DNA of 5,128 nucleotides from Nitrososphaera sp. UBA217 (GCA_002501845.1 DAOL01000042.1:694-5821), one strand, 5' to 3'. Positions 1 through 5,036 are shown, numbered from the stretch's first letter. Notes: a model not told the origin generated them from the sequence alone. Program-made: numbers and translations.

Positions 1-65
1 TTAACAGTCGCAAGGTGACCCTTGTGAAAGGGCTGGAACCGGCCGATGAAAAGCCCGGTGGTCAA
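1..65 (-). CDS. nadM: Nicotinamide-nucleotide adenylyltransferase, N-terminal fragment (cut by window edge)
   Basis: This is the first 21 codons of a minus-strand gene that continues past the left edge. The peptide reads MTTGLFIGRFQPFHKGHLAT and then leaves the window. The GRFQPFHKGH segment is the nucleotidyltransferase signature (G-x-F-x-P-x-H-x-G-H) in the form typical of archaeal NMN adenylyltransferase, which joins NMN to ATP-derived AMP to make NAD in the cytoplasm. I chose TTG at 63-65 because it places the GLFIGRFQPFH block three residues from the start, as in the family. An in-frame stop lies about 10 codons upstream with no ATG or GTG between. A TATA-like box is centred 28.5 nt upstream, so the mRNA should be leaderless or nearly so. 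It is divergent from rtcA. The family call is firm; the rest of the protein is not visible. Confidence 0.88.
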   Translation of the reverse strand, partial: MTTGLFIGRFQPFHKGHLATV

Positions 66-130
66 CAGGAAGTATGCTGCCAGCGATCTATTTTAAACAT
101 ATTTAAGCAAAGTCACAATCGGTACGGACG
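66..130. promoter_or_regulatory. Compact divergent promoter region between nadM and rtcA
   Basis: These 65 nt separate two divergent TTG starts. The AT-rich core at 86-106 holds two TATA-like boxes. On the minus strand TTTAAAAT (97 down to 90) is centred 28.5 nt from the nadM TTG. On the plus strand ATATTTAA (99-106) is centred 28.5 nt from the rtcA TTG. Archaeal TATA boxes usually centre 26-27 nt before the transcription start, so both transcripts should begin within about 2 nt of the start codons. No Shine-Dalgarno-like sequence precedes either start. The boxes are adjacent, so TBP/TFB binding on one side may exclude the other; that is inference. Confidence 0.65.
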
Positions 131-1168
131 TTGACATCACCGGTGAGTATCGACGGCTCTCAGGGCGAGGGCGGAGGCCAAATACTGCGCACCACAATTT
201 CGCTTTCAGCGATTACTGGCAAGCCGGTTAAAGTGACCAACATCCGCGCCAAGCGGCAGAACCCCGGCCTTCGACCGCAGCACAAGGCCGGCATCGAGAT
301 ACTTGGAAACCTTTTCCGAGCAAGTGTTGATAACCTGAAGATTGGGGCCGAGTGGGTAACGTTTGCACCATCCGACAAATTTGAAGGCGGCTCCGTCAAG
401 GTCGACATTGGTACCGCAGGGAGCATTCCGATGATATTGATGGCAGTTGTGCCGGCAGTATCACTTTCTGGCAACAGCCTGCAACTGGAGATTACTGGCG
501 GCACCGATGTTAAGGCAAGCCCGACTTCGGATTATGTAAAGTATGTCGTTGCGGAAAGCTACCGCAATATCGGGATAAAATTTTCAGCCGACGTGCTAAA
601 GCGCGGCTACTACCCAAAAGGCGGCGGCATCGTGTATTCAAGCATTGAGCCTTGCAAGGTGCCCGGCACGATGGAGCTTCTGACTGTAAGGGACGTAGAA
701 CCCAGGATCACGAGTGTATGTGGCCAGCTGCCCCGAAACGTGGCAGAGCGGCAGATATCCTCCGCCATCATTGCCCTAGAGAAAAAGGGAGTCCGCTGTA
801 GCAACTATACAGCATCGATTGAAACATCGATCTCGCCAGGCTCCTCAGTCCTGATATACTCGGCGTCTGACTTTGGGCCATACGTGGGCGGTGATTCGAT
901 AGGCGAAATAGGTAAGCGCGCCGAAGCGGTGGGAGCCAAAGCCGCTGAACGTTTTCTGGAAAGCACGCTCGTACGAGCCCCGGTCGATCCGCTCCTTGCA
1001 GACATGCTGGTCCTCCCGCTTGCGCTTGCAAAGGGCAGATCGAAATACAGGACTGCCCGAGTGACAGAACACCTTCGCACAAACCTGCAAGTTGCAAACC
1101 AGTTGGTCGGATGCAAATACAGCATTGAACAGCAAGACAAAACCTACGAGGTAACAATAGAAGGCTAA
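131..1168 (+). CDS. rtcA: RNA 3'-terminal phosphate cyclase
   Basis: This cytoplasmic enzyme converts a 3'-phosphate at an RNA end to a 2',3'-cyclic phosphate using ATP, through an enzyme-AMP intermediate. The 345-aa length fits the family. Visible family blocks are DGSQGEGGGQILR (residues 8-20), RAKRQNPGLRPQH (39-51), GTAGSIP (94-100), GGTDVKASPTSDY (123-135), RGYYPKGGG (158-166), and near the C-terminus TEHLRTN. His314 in TEHLRTN matches the histidine nucleophile of E. coli RtcA (His309 in its H-x-x-TN context), so the protein should be active. The start is TTG at 131, placed 28.5 nt after a TATA-like box and so probably leaderless. GTG at 143 (MSIDGSQGEGG) is the alternative and would leave a leader of about 12 nt. 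The gene is divergent from nadM and convergent with the CopD-like gene, overlapping its stop codon. No RtcB or other RNA repair partner is visible here. Confidence 0.95.
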   Translation: MTSPVSIDGSQGEGGGQILRTTISLSAITGKPVKVTNIRAKRQNPGLRPQHKAGIEILGNLFRASVDNLKIGAEWVTFAPSDKFEGGSVKVDIGTAGSIPMILMAVVPAVSLSGNSLQLEITGGTDVKASPTSDYVKYVVAESYRNIGIKFSADVLKRGYYPKGGGIVYSSIEPCKVPGTMELLTVRDVEPRITSVCGQLPRNVAERQISSAIIALEKKGVRCSNYTASIETSISPGSSVLIYSASDFGPYVGGDSIGEIGKRAEAVGAKAAERFLESTLVRAPVDPLLADMLVLPLALAKGRSKYRTARVTEHLRTNLQVANQLVGCKYSIEQQDKTYEVTIEG

Positions 1169-1659
1169 ATGCCGCCGTCAAGCAGTGCTGCCAACAGCAA
1201 AATGAGAATTGACAAAACAACGATTATCTCGCCAAGAACGATTAGCTTTCTCCTCACCGACTGGACGTAAATATTGCCGCCCTTGCCTGACAATATCTTG
1301 CGCTCCATGTCTGCGTTTAGCAGCCTGATGTGAACGACGTACGTCACGACGGTGGCTATTACAAGGATGATTTTTGTCAGCAGGATCGTTCCGTAAGTCG
1401 TTTCAAGCATTGCGCCGGGATCGCCTATAAACCCGCGCGAGTTATAGATGCCAGTTGCCATCAATATGCCAAACGCCGGCACAGTTATCTTGTTGAATCG
1501 CCGGCCAACCTTGACCATGAGTGCTACAAGTTCTTCAATAGATTTTGTGTGCGACTTTAGGACAGGCACGAGGACGACTCCGATAAAGATCGAACCTCCG
1601 ACCCATATCGAGGCGCATATGAGGTGTACCCATGTGACGAGGCTATCGGTAAGTGTCAT
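1165..1659 (-). CDS. CopD-like four-helix integral membrane protein
   Basis: A small hydrophobic protein with about four transmembrane segments: WVHLICASIWVGGSIFIGVV, VPAFGILMATGIY, GTILLTKIILVIATVVTYVV, and LIVLGEIIVVLSILILLLAA, with a basic loop (MERKILSGKGG) before the last. The H-x(6)-W-x-G-G pattern in helix 1 and the His in VVHIRLL at the end of helix 3 resemble the CopD domain, linked to copper resistance or uptake, and related small membrane families. The ligand and function here are not established. In-frame starts are GTG 1671, ATG 1665 and ATG 1659. I prefer 1659 because a TATA-like AT stretch (ATAATATA, 1689 down to 1682) is centred 26.5 nt from it, as expected for a leaderless mRNA. 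The longer forms would add only two or four residues (MK, MT). The TAG stop overlaps the rtcA TAA on the opposite strand. Confidence in a real membrane gene is high, in the CopD label moderate. Confidence 0.8.
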   Translation of the reverse strand: MTLTDSLVTWVHLICASIWVGGSIFIGVVLVPVLKSHTKSIEELVALMVKVGRRFNKITVPAFGILMATGIYNSRGFIGDPGAMLETTYGTILLTKIILVIATVVTYVVHIRLLNADMERKILSGKGGNIYVQSVRRKLIVLGEIIVVLSILILLLAALLDGGI

Positions 1660-1680
1660 CGTCATTTTCACATTTGCGCG

Positions 1681-1719
1681 ATATATTATCGATGCTGTCC
1701 TCCCAGAAAGCTTTTAATC
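1681..1719. promoter_or_regulatory. Divergent promoter elements for the CopD-like and LEA-like genes
   Basis: Two AT-rich elements sit between the divergent starts. ATAATATA on the minus strand (1689 down to 1682) is centred 26.5 nt upstream of ATG 1659 of the CopD-like gene. TTTTAA on the plus strand (1712-1717) is centred 30.5 nt upstream of TTG 1745 of the LEA-like gene. The spacing fits archaeal TATA boxes serving leaderless or nearly leaderless transcripts. The second element, read on the minus strand as GATTAAAAG, could instead drive the CopD-like gene with a leader of about 20-30 nt. Confidence 0.5.
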
Positions 1720-1744
1720 AGCTCTGAGAGTCAGCTATGATCGC

Positions 1745-2242
1745 TTGATAATAGGTCCCAGAAGGGTGGCGCTAATTGGCGCTATCGTGGCAGTCGTCCT
1801 TACAATCATATTTTACCCACTTCTCGTGGAAACTCCATTCAATCCTGACGATGTTACTATCCAGCTCAGCAAGGTAACACTGGCGTCAGGAAGCGAAGGC
1901 GAACAAAAGCTCGATCTCGGGATTTCGCTCAATGTCACGAACGCGAGCGACTATACCTTGACCACATCGAAGATTGAGTATGAGCTATCTGCAAATGGTG
2001 CTCCTGTCGGGACAGACATAATATCGTACGAAGATATACCACCTAACGGTAGACCGGCATTCTTTCCAAAAAAGTCGGTGACAATACCAGATACGTTTAC
2101 GCTTGAATATTCCGACAAGCGCGCAGATTTATTCAATAAAATCCTGAATGGCAGCGGAGATATCACCTGGAAGATCACGGGCTCAGCTACGATCGAGTCG
2201 GGCACCTCACAGAAGGAAAAACAATTCTCCTCTGAATTGTAA
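1745..2242 (+). CDS. Membrane-anchored LEA2/WHy-like extracytoplasmic protein
   Basis: This 165-aa protein starts with a short basic stretch (GPRR, residues 4-7), then one hydrophobic helix (about 8-27, VALIGAIVAVVLTIIFYPLL), then a soluble beta-rich domain. That arrangement predicts an N-terminal anchor or uncleaved signal with the domain outside the cell. Residues 37-105 (VTIQLSKVTL, LDLGISLNVTNASDYTLT, IEYELSANGAPVGT, IPPNG) follow the strand pattern of the LEA14/WHy immunoglobulin-like fold seen in desiccation-related proteins and in many archaeal membrane-anchored proteins. The fold is inferred by eye and the function is unknown. Sequons at N63, N66 and N135 could be N-glycosylated by the archaeal pathway. 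The start is TTG at 1745. GTG at 1766 would remove the RR that orients the helix, so TTG is preferred. ATG at 1737 is out of frame and meets a stop after three codons. The gene ends 3 nt before the convergent tRNA gene. Confidence 0.75.
   Translation: MIIGPRRVALIGAIVAVVLTIIFYPLLVETPFNPDDVTIQLSKVTLASGSEGEQKLDLGISLNVTNASDYTLTTSKIEYELSANGAPVGTDIISYEDIPPNGRPAFFPKKSVTIPDTFTLEYSDKRADLFNKILNGSGDITWKITGSATIESGTSQKEKQFSSEL
2217..2240 (-). terminator. Hairpin plus T run, likely tRNA-Gly terminator
   Basis: Read on the minus strand, just after the tRNA 3' end there is a TTT, then a perfect 7-bp inverted repeat, ACAATTC and GAATTGT, with a 6-nt loop. This runs into five consecutive T residues (2221 down to 2217). 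Archaeal RNA polymerase terminates mainly at T runs, and the hairpin may help. The element lies within the last codons of the convergent LEA-like gene. On the plus strand the repeat is followed by AAAG rather than T, so it should act in the minus direction only. Confidence 0.6.
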
Positions 2243-2245
2243 AGA

Positions 2246-2338
2246 TGCGGTCACCGGGATTTGAACCCGGGTTACGGGCTGACCCCGCACGTAAGTGCAT
2301 GGAAGGCCAGTGTCCTAACCAAACTAGACGATGACCGC
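2246..2338 (-). tRNA. tRNA-Gly(UCC) with a 19-nt intron
   Basis: The acceptor stem is a perfect 7-bp helix (GCGGTCA/TGACCGC), with D arm GTCTAGTTTGGTTAGGAC, T arm CCGGG-TTCAAAT-CCCGG and discriminator A at 2246. CCA is not encoded, as is common in archaea. The anticodon loop reads C-T-TCC-A, so the anticodon is UCC (2301-2303), reading GGA and GGG glycine codons. With the intron removed the tRNA is 74 nt with a 4-nt variable region (TAAC), as usual for tRNA-Gly. The anticodon stem CTGGC/GCCCG then carries one U28-C42 mismatch. Pairing CTGGC with GTCAG would avoid the mismatch but leave an 8-nt variable region and no clean splice motif, so it is less likely. The gene has its own TATA-like box and is convergent with the LEA-like gene. 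Confidence 0.95.
2281..2299 (-). other. tRNA-Gly intron at position 37/38 with bulge-helix-bulge motif
   Basis: The 19-nt intron sits at the canonical site 3' of the anticodon. The precursor folds into a complete bulge-helix-bulge: the outer helix is the anticodon stem. The central 4-bp helix is CUUC (32-35) with GGGG (C-G, U-G, U-G, C-G). The 5' bulge is CAU, cut after A37; the 3' bulge is UCA, cut before A38. The inner stem-loop is GCAC-UUAC-GUGC. This is the substrate of the archaeal tRNA splicing endonuclease, which cuts after the second base of each 3-nt bulge. Confidence 0.85.
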
Positions 2339-2362
2339 TTATTGTAGCCGACATTGTCAACG

Positions 2363-2370
2363 ATATTAAA
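2363..2370 (-). promoter_or_regulatory. TATA-like box of the tRNA-Gly gene
   Basis: On the minus strand TTTAATAT is centred 28.5 nt before the first base of the tRNA, a standard distance for an archaeal TATA box with transcription starting just upstream of the mature 5' end. It lies 3 nt past the stop codon of the 186-aa gene, so the tRNA is probably transcribed on its own as well as by any read-through. Confidence 0.65.
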
Positions 2371-2372
2371 AC

Positions 2373-2933
2373 TTAGTCCGGGAATATGACATTGAGCAAT
2401 ACATCGACTGCCTTATTTTTTGCACGCTGCTTGTAATATTCCACGCCCTTCTTGGGGATGTCGAGTGCCTTTTCCCTCTCTACCTCGTCCACCGGTCTGT
2501 GATCGAGCGCGCCGTAGAATTGCATCTTGTAGCCCTTCATCTTTGACAGTACCGTGGAATTGAAGGTATCGTGCAGCCATACCGAGCCTATGAAATAAAT
2601 GAATGGTGGGTTGGGCTTGCTCTTTATTATGCCCACTATTCTATCAATGGTCTGTGCCATGTTTTGCGAATCGGTGTCAATTGCTATAATGTCCTGCTTG
2701 ACTCCGCCCTGCATTAGCACCTCTCTTACTTTTTCCGCCGGAGTCGGCTCGCCGACAATCATGACCATCGTCTTGTGCTTATCTGGCTTCGATCTCATGA
2801 CCATGCCGTATGTTTCAAGCCCTACCTTGACGCGTTCCATTATGTAATCTGGAAGCTCATTGTCAGCGGATTTGCCCTTGTGCACCGCGTACAAAACGAT
2901 AAGGTTGCCGTCAGTAAAGCGGTGCTCGGACAT
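2373..2933 (-). CDS. Conserved protein with DUF218/YdcF-like features
   Basis: A 186-aa soluble protein with no signal peptide or membrane helix. The order of elements resembles the DUF218 (YdcF/SanA/ElyC) fold: a first strand LIVLYAV (11-17), then a helix with the pattern ERVKVGLETYG (33-43), a strand MVMIVGE (56-62), a helix AEKVREVLMQGGV (66-78), then IIAIDTDSQNMAQTIDRI (82-99), which recalls the conserved glutamate/aspartate...S-x-N-T segment of that family. Next come a strand FIYFIGS (111-117) and a histidine-bearing turn (WLHDTF). E. coli YdcF binds S-adenosylmethionine and SanA/ElyC affect the envelope, but no activity can be assigned here. The ATG at 2933 directly abuts the stop codon of the upstream 109-aa gene, with no clear ribosome binding site, which suggests translational coupling. 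The reading frame is convincing; the family call is by eye. Confidence 0.7.
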   Translation of the reverse strand: MSEHRFTDGNLIVLYAVHKGKSADNELPDYIMERVKVGLETYGMVMRSKPDKHKTMVMIVGEPTPAEKVREVLMQGGVKQDIIAIDTDSQNMAQTIDRIVGIIKSKPNPPFIYFIGSVWLHDTFNSTVLSKMKGYKMQFYGALDHRPVDEVEREKALDIPKKGVEYYKQRAKNKAVDVLLNVIFPD

Positions 2934-3263
2934 CTAGTACCACGTAGTTGCCACTTTTTTTGGAGCCGAGATTTGCCTTTCGAGCTCGTCGAGCCGCTGA
3001 ACCGATTCCGGGCTCTTCTGCAGGTCGCGGAACTGCTTCTCGTGCCTTATCCTGCGGACGACGTTAAGAACTTCGTCCATTGTGACCCCATGCTTGATGT
3101 CGTACTCAATTTGTTTGGCGCAGCTTGAAACCGTGCTGTATTTCTTGTAATTTCGTTTTTCAAAAGAAGAAGCGTCAGGAGAGATGCCCTTGATAAAACG
3201 GACAATAACCCTTTCAACATGTTCAAGATGCCATTCTTTCATAGCAAAATTGTTGGGCCTCAT
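2934..3263 (-). CDS. Hypothetical 109-aa helical protein
   Basis: I do not recognise this protein. It is charged (many K, R, E, D) and looks mainly alpha-helical, with no membrane segment or signal peptide. The N-terminal half contains a likely helix, WHLEHVERVIVRFIKGIS (11-28). The middle, SSCAKQIEYDIKHGVTMDEVLNVVRRI (46-72), could be a helical bundle or helix-turn-helix-like unit. The end (ESVQRLDELERQI, 86-98) may be a short coiled coil, before a lysine-containing tail. The start ATG 3261-3263 lies about 31 nt from a TATA-like box, giving a leader of only a few nt. ATG at residue 8 is a possible later start. Its stop codon directly abuts the ATG of the 186-aa gene, so the two are probably one operon and may work together. 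Confidence 0.65.
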   Translation of the reverse strand: MRPNNFAMKEWHLEHVERVIVRFIKGISPDASSFEKRNYKKYSTVSSCAKQIEYDIKHGVTMDEVLNVVRRIRHEKQFRDLQKSPESVQRLDELERQISAPKKVATTWY

Positions 3264-3290
3264 TATTCCAATTGCCTTACTACTAAAGGC

Positions 3291-3298
3291 TATTTAAT
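3291..3298 (-). promoter_or_regulatory. TATA-like box of the 109-aa/186-aa operon
   Basis: On the minus strand the element ATTAAATA is centred about 31 nt upstream of ATG 3263, in the 52-nt gap after the ubiD stop. It would give an mRNA with a leader of roughly 4-5 nt, separating this two-gene unit from ubiD at the transcriptional level. No hairpin-type terminator is seen for ubiD in the gap. Confidence 0.55.
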
Positions 3299-3315
3299 CC
3301 CTTGTCCAGCTCTCG

Positions 3316-4683
3316 CTAAACGTAATCGGAAAGCCTAGTTTTTTCCTCGCCGGGGATTCTAGCGATCTCGAATCCTTCTTTTGCTTTTAGCAGCGATGCA
3401 GTCGCATCAATGCCGACCTTTGTCGTAAGAAGGTTTACCTGATCGCTTGACGGATCAAGGCTCGAGCCCTTTGCGTTTGGCATTATGATAAAGTCCCTGT
3501 CAGCCTGACACCTCGTCGCTATTGCGTACTCAACAGCAACAGGATCAGTGGGATCAATGTCGTTGTCCACCACCGTGGCCATTTTGAGGGAGGGGTGGGC
3601 AGAAAACGCGGCCATGAGCGCGTTCTTGGGCTCGCCCTCTAGGCGCTTCTTAATCTGTATCACCGCAACAAGCCAGTTGCTGCCGCCGTCAGTCAGATGT
3701 ACAGCTTGGGTAGTCGGCACGACGTTTTTGATGTAGTCAAACATTTTTGCCTCAACCGGCAGACCCATGAGCAGGCGGTGCTCCGCATGGCCGGGCAGAA
3801 TGTCATGATATATCGCGTTATCACGGAACCTTATTCTTTCTAGCTCAAACACGGGCTGCTTGCGCTTGAAGTCATAGGTGCGCAGCATCTCGACCATCCA
3901 TTCCTCTTGCGTCCTGTCCTTGATGATCCTGCCTTCAAGCACGATCTCGGCGTGGCTTGGCACGTACAACTGCGAATAATTTGCCTTGGCAAGCACGAGC
4001 TTGCCATCAAGCAGCGAATTAGCTATCAGCATTTCGTCAACGCCGTATGCAGCTTGGTATGCTGCGGCAATGCTGACTGCTGGATGAACTCCTATCGCTA
4101 TTGCGACCTTTAGGTCTTCGCCATGGTCGCGGGCGTAGGTGAAGCACTTGTGGAGATGTCTGCCTTCTACCATTCTGATTACCATGTGCCTGTCGTCAAG
4201 ACGCAACAACCGGTGGGTGGACTGGTTCTGGTTGCCCTTTTCCTGATCCTTTGCAAAAACTACAGAAGAGGTGACGAAAGGTCCTGCATCCTTTTCAAAA
4301 TGCGTCACTATTGGGAGATCCTGAAGGTTTCTTGAAGAGTTATTTTCAAAAGGAGCGCCGCCCTGCGCCTTTGCTGGCTCGGCTAGTCTGGAAAGCGCTT
4401 CGGCTATGCGTGAATGGATAGCTTTCCTGATGTCCATTTGGCCTACCTTGCGTGAACCTGCAATGGCAAGGTAGAATTTCTTTGGCGTGCCGACGACGTT
4501 GCAGGCGACTTTGATCTTGCTTTCCCGCACCTTCTCAAAGAGCACGGCCTGCTTGCCGTCCAGCTTTGCTGTGACTGCAGCAACCTCGAATTCTGCGCTG
4601 ACATCCTGCTTGATGCGCAAAAGCTCGCCCTCGCTTTGGAGCATAGACAGAAAATCGCGGAAATCTGAGTTACTGCCCTTCAT
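3316..4683 (-). CDS. ubiD: UbiD family prenylated-FMN decarboxylase, probable trans-anhydromevalonate 5-phosphate decarboxylase
   Basis: A UbiD-family enzyme, which decarboxylates an unsaturated acid using prenylated FMN made by a UbiX partner. In most archaea the UbiD homologue converts trans-anhydromevalonate 5-phosphate to isopentenyl phosphate in the archaeal mevalonate pathway, for membrane lipid synthesis; that substrate is inferred from lineage. With the ATG start the protein is 455 aa. Residue numbers here follow the 460-aa TTG form (subtract 5 for the ATG form). N158, H181 and E222 match the metal/cofactor-phosphate ligands of characterised UbiD enzymes by spacing and context. R163 with E265 and E270 (in QEEWMVE) match the catalytic Arg-Glu-Glu set. 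AEIVLEGRI (250-258), AIATRCQADRD (392-402) and KGSSLDPSS (410-418) are further family blocks. ATG 4683 is chosen; TTG 4698 is in frame and lies 11 nt after a GAGGT motif, so it stays possible. Either start overlaps the upstream PAC4-like gene. Confidence 0.92.
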   Translation of the reverse strand: MKGSNSDFRDFLSMLQSEGELLRIKQDVSAEFEVAAVTAKLDGKQAVLFEKVRESKIKVACNVVGTPKKFYLAIAGSRKVGQMDIRKAIHSRIAEALSRLAEPAKAQGGAPFENNSSRNLQDLPIVTHFEKDAGPFVTSSVVFAKDQEKGNQNQSTHRLLRLDDRHMVIRMVEGRHLHKCFTYARDHGEDLKVAIAIGVHPAVSIAAAYQAAYGVDEMLIANSLLDGKLVLAKANYSQLYVPSHAEIVLEGRIIKDRTQEEWMVEMLRTYDFKRKQPVFELERIRFRDNAIYHDILPGHAEHRLLMGLPVEAKMFDYIKNVVPTTQAVHLTDGGSNWLVAVIQIKKRLEGEPKNALMAAFSAHPSLKMATVVDNDIDPTDPVAVEYAIATRCQADRDFIIMPNAKGSSLDPSSDQVNLLTTKVGIDATASLLKAKEGFEIARIPGEEKTRLSDYV

Positions 4684-5032
4684 GTTTCTTGCTACCAATG
4701 ATATTGGTTACCTCTCCCATAATTGCTTTCATGTCGTCAAGCTGGAGCTGGTTCTTGTTTTGCAGCGAGACCAGGCAGATGCCGTTTATCATGGACGATA
4801 CCTTCTCCGCAACGGTATTGATAAAGATTGAATCGTACTTGCTCGGGATAACCTTGGCCACATTAACCTTGTTCGACATTCTGATGGCGACGGAAATCGC
4901 GCCTATGCGCCGCTCGCCTTCATTTATTATGACAAAGCAGCCGTTCTGAAAAAAGATTATCTGAAGCAAGAAATTTCGTCCAGTGCTCGAGCTGACGATA
5001 TCGCTTTCCTTTACGTCAGGCTCGTTATCCAT
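4670..5032 (-). CDS. Small protein resembling proteasome assembly chaperone 4 (PAC4-like)
   Basis: A 120-aa soluble protein without membrane segments. After an acidic, disordered-looking N-terminus (1-17) the element order is strand FLLQIIFFQNGCFVIINEG (21-39), RRIGAISVAI (41-50), a variable strand KVNVAKVI (55-62), helix IFINTVAEKVSSMING (69-84), strand ICLVSLQNK (85-93) and a final helix LDDMKAIMGEVTNIIG (98-113). This resembles human PSMG4/PAC4: a strand pair ending in a LGSLAVAM-like segment, a helix LAQRLARKTNKQ, a strand VFVSYNLP, and a C-terminal helix. The similarity is one of pattern and should be tested by profile search. If right, it would help assemble 20S proteasome alpha rings in the cytoplasm. 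The ATG at 5032 is 4 nt after the stop of the upstream basic-protein gene, and the 3' end overlaps the ubiD start, so all three are probably co-transcribed. No clear ribosome binding site is seen. Confidence 0.6.
   Translation of the reverse strand: MDNEPDVKESDIVSSSTGRNFLLQIIFFQNGCFVIINEGERRIGAISVAIRMSNKVNVAKVIPSKYDSIFINTVAEKVSSMINGICLVSLQNKNQLQLDDMKAIMGEVTNIIGSKKHEGQ
4694..4718 (-). promoter_or_regulatory. Shine-Dalgarno-like motif and hairpin before ubiD
   Basis: On the minus strand a purine-rich GGGAGAGGT (4718 down to 4710) is followed by a perfect 6-bp inverted repeat, ACCAAT-ATC-ATTGGT (4708 down to 4694), before the ubiD ATG. GAGGT lies 11 nt from the TTG at 4698 and 26 nt from the ATG at 4683. 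Folding of the hairpin would bury the TTG and shorten the effective distance to the ATG to about 11 nt. All of it lies within the end of the upstream gene. Confidence 0.4.
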
Positions 5033-5036
5033 TAGC

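Noticed and set aside
3..134. Plus-strand frame open from the left edge to a TGA at 132-134, a possible end of an upstream gene.
   Set aside because: The same bases on the minus strand encode the clear nucleotidyltransferase signature GRFQPFHKGH, and the plus-strand peptide resembles nothing and runs through the promoter region.
1186..1199. TGCTG-CCAA-CAGCA inverted repeat just after rtcA, considered as its terminator.
   Set aside because: No T run follows on the plus strand, and the repeat falls in Leu/Ala codons of the last helix of the CopD-like protein, so chance explains it.
768..1220. 150-aa minus-strand open frame opposite rtcA.
   Set aside because: It lies opposite a fully conserved rtcA; the peptide is rich in Cys, Leu and Arg as expected of a codon shadow.
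1737..1748. ATG at 1737 as the start of the LEA-like gene or a leader peptide.
   Set aside because: It reads ATG ATC GCT TGA and is out of frame with the main gene; a three-codon leader has no other support.
4487..4831. 114-aa plus-strand open frame opposite the ubiD start and the PAC4-like gene.
   Set aside because: It spans two minus-strand genes with coherent protein features, and its own peptide shows no domain pattern.
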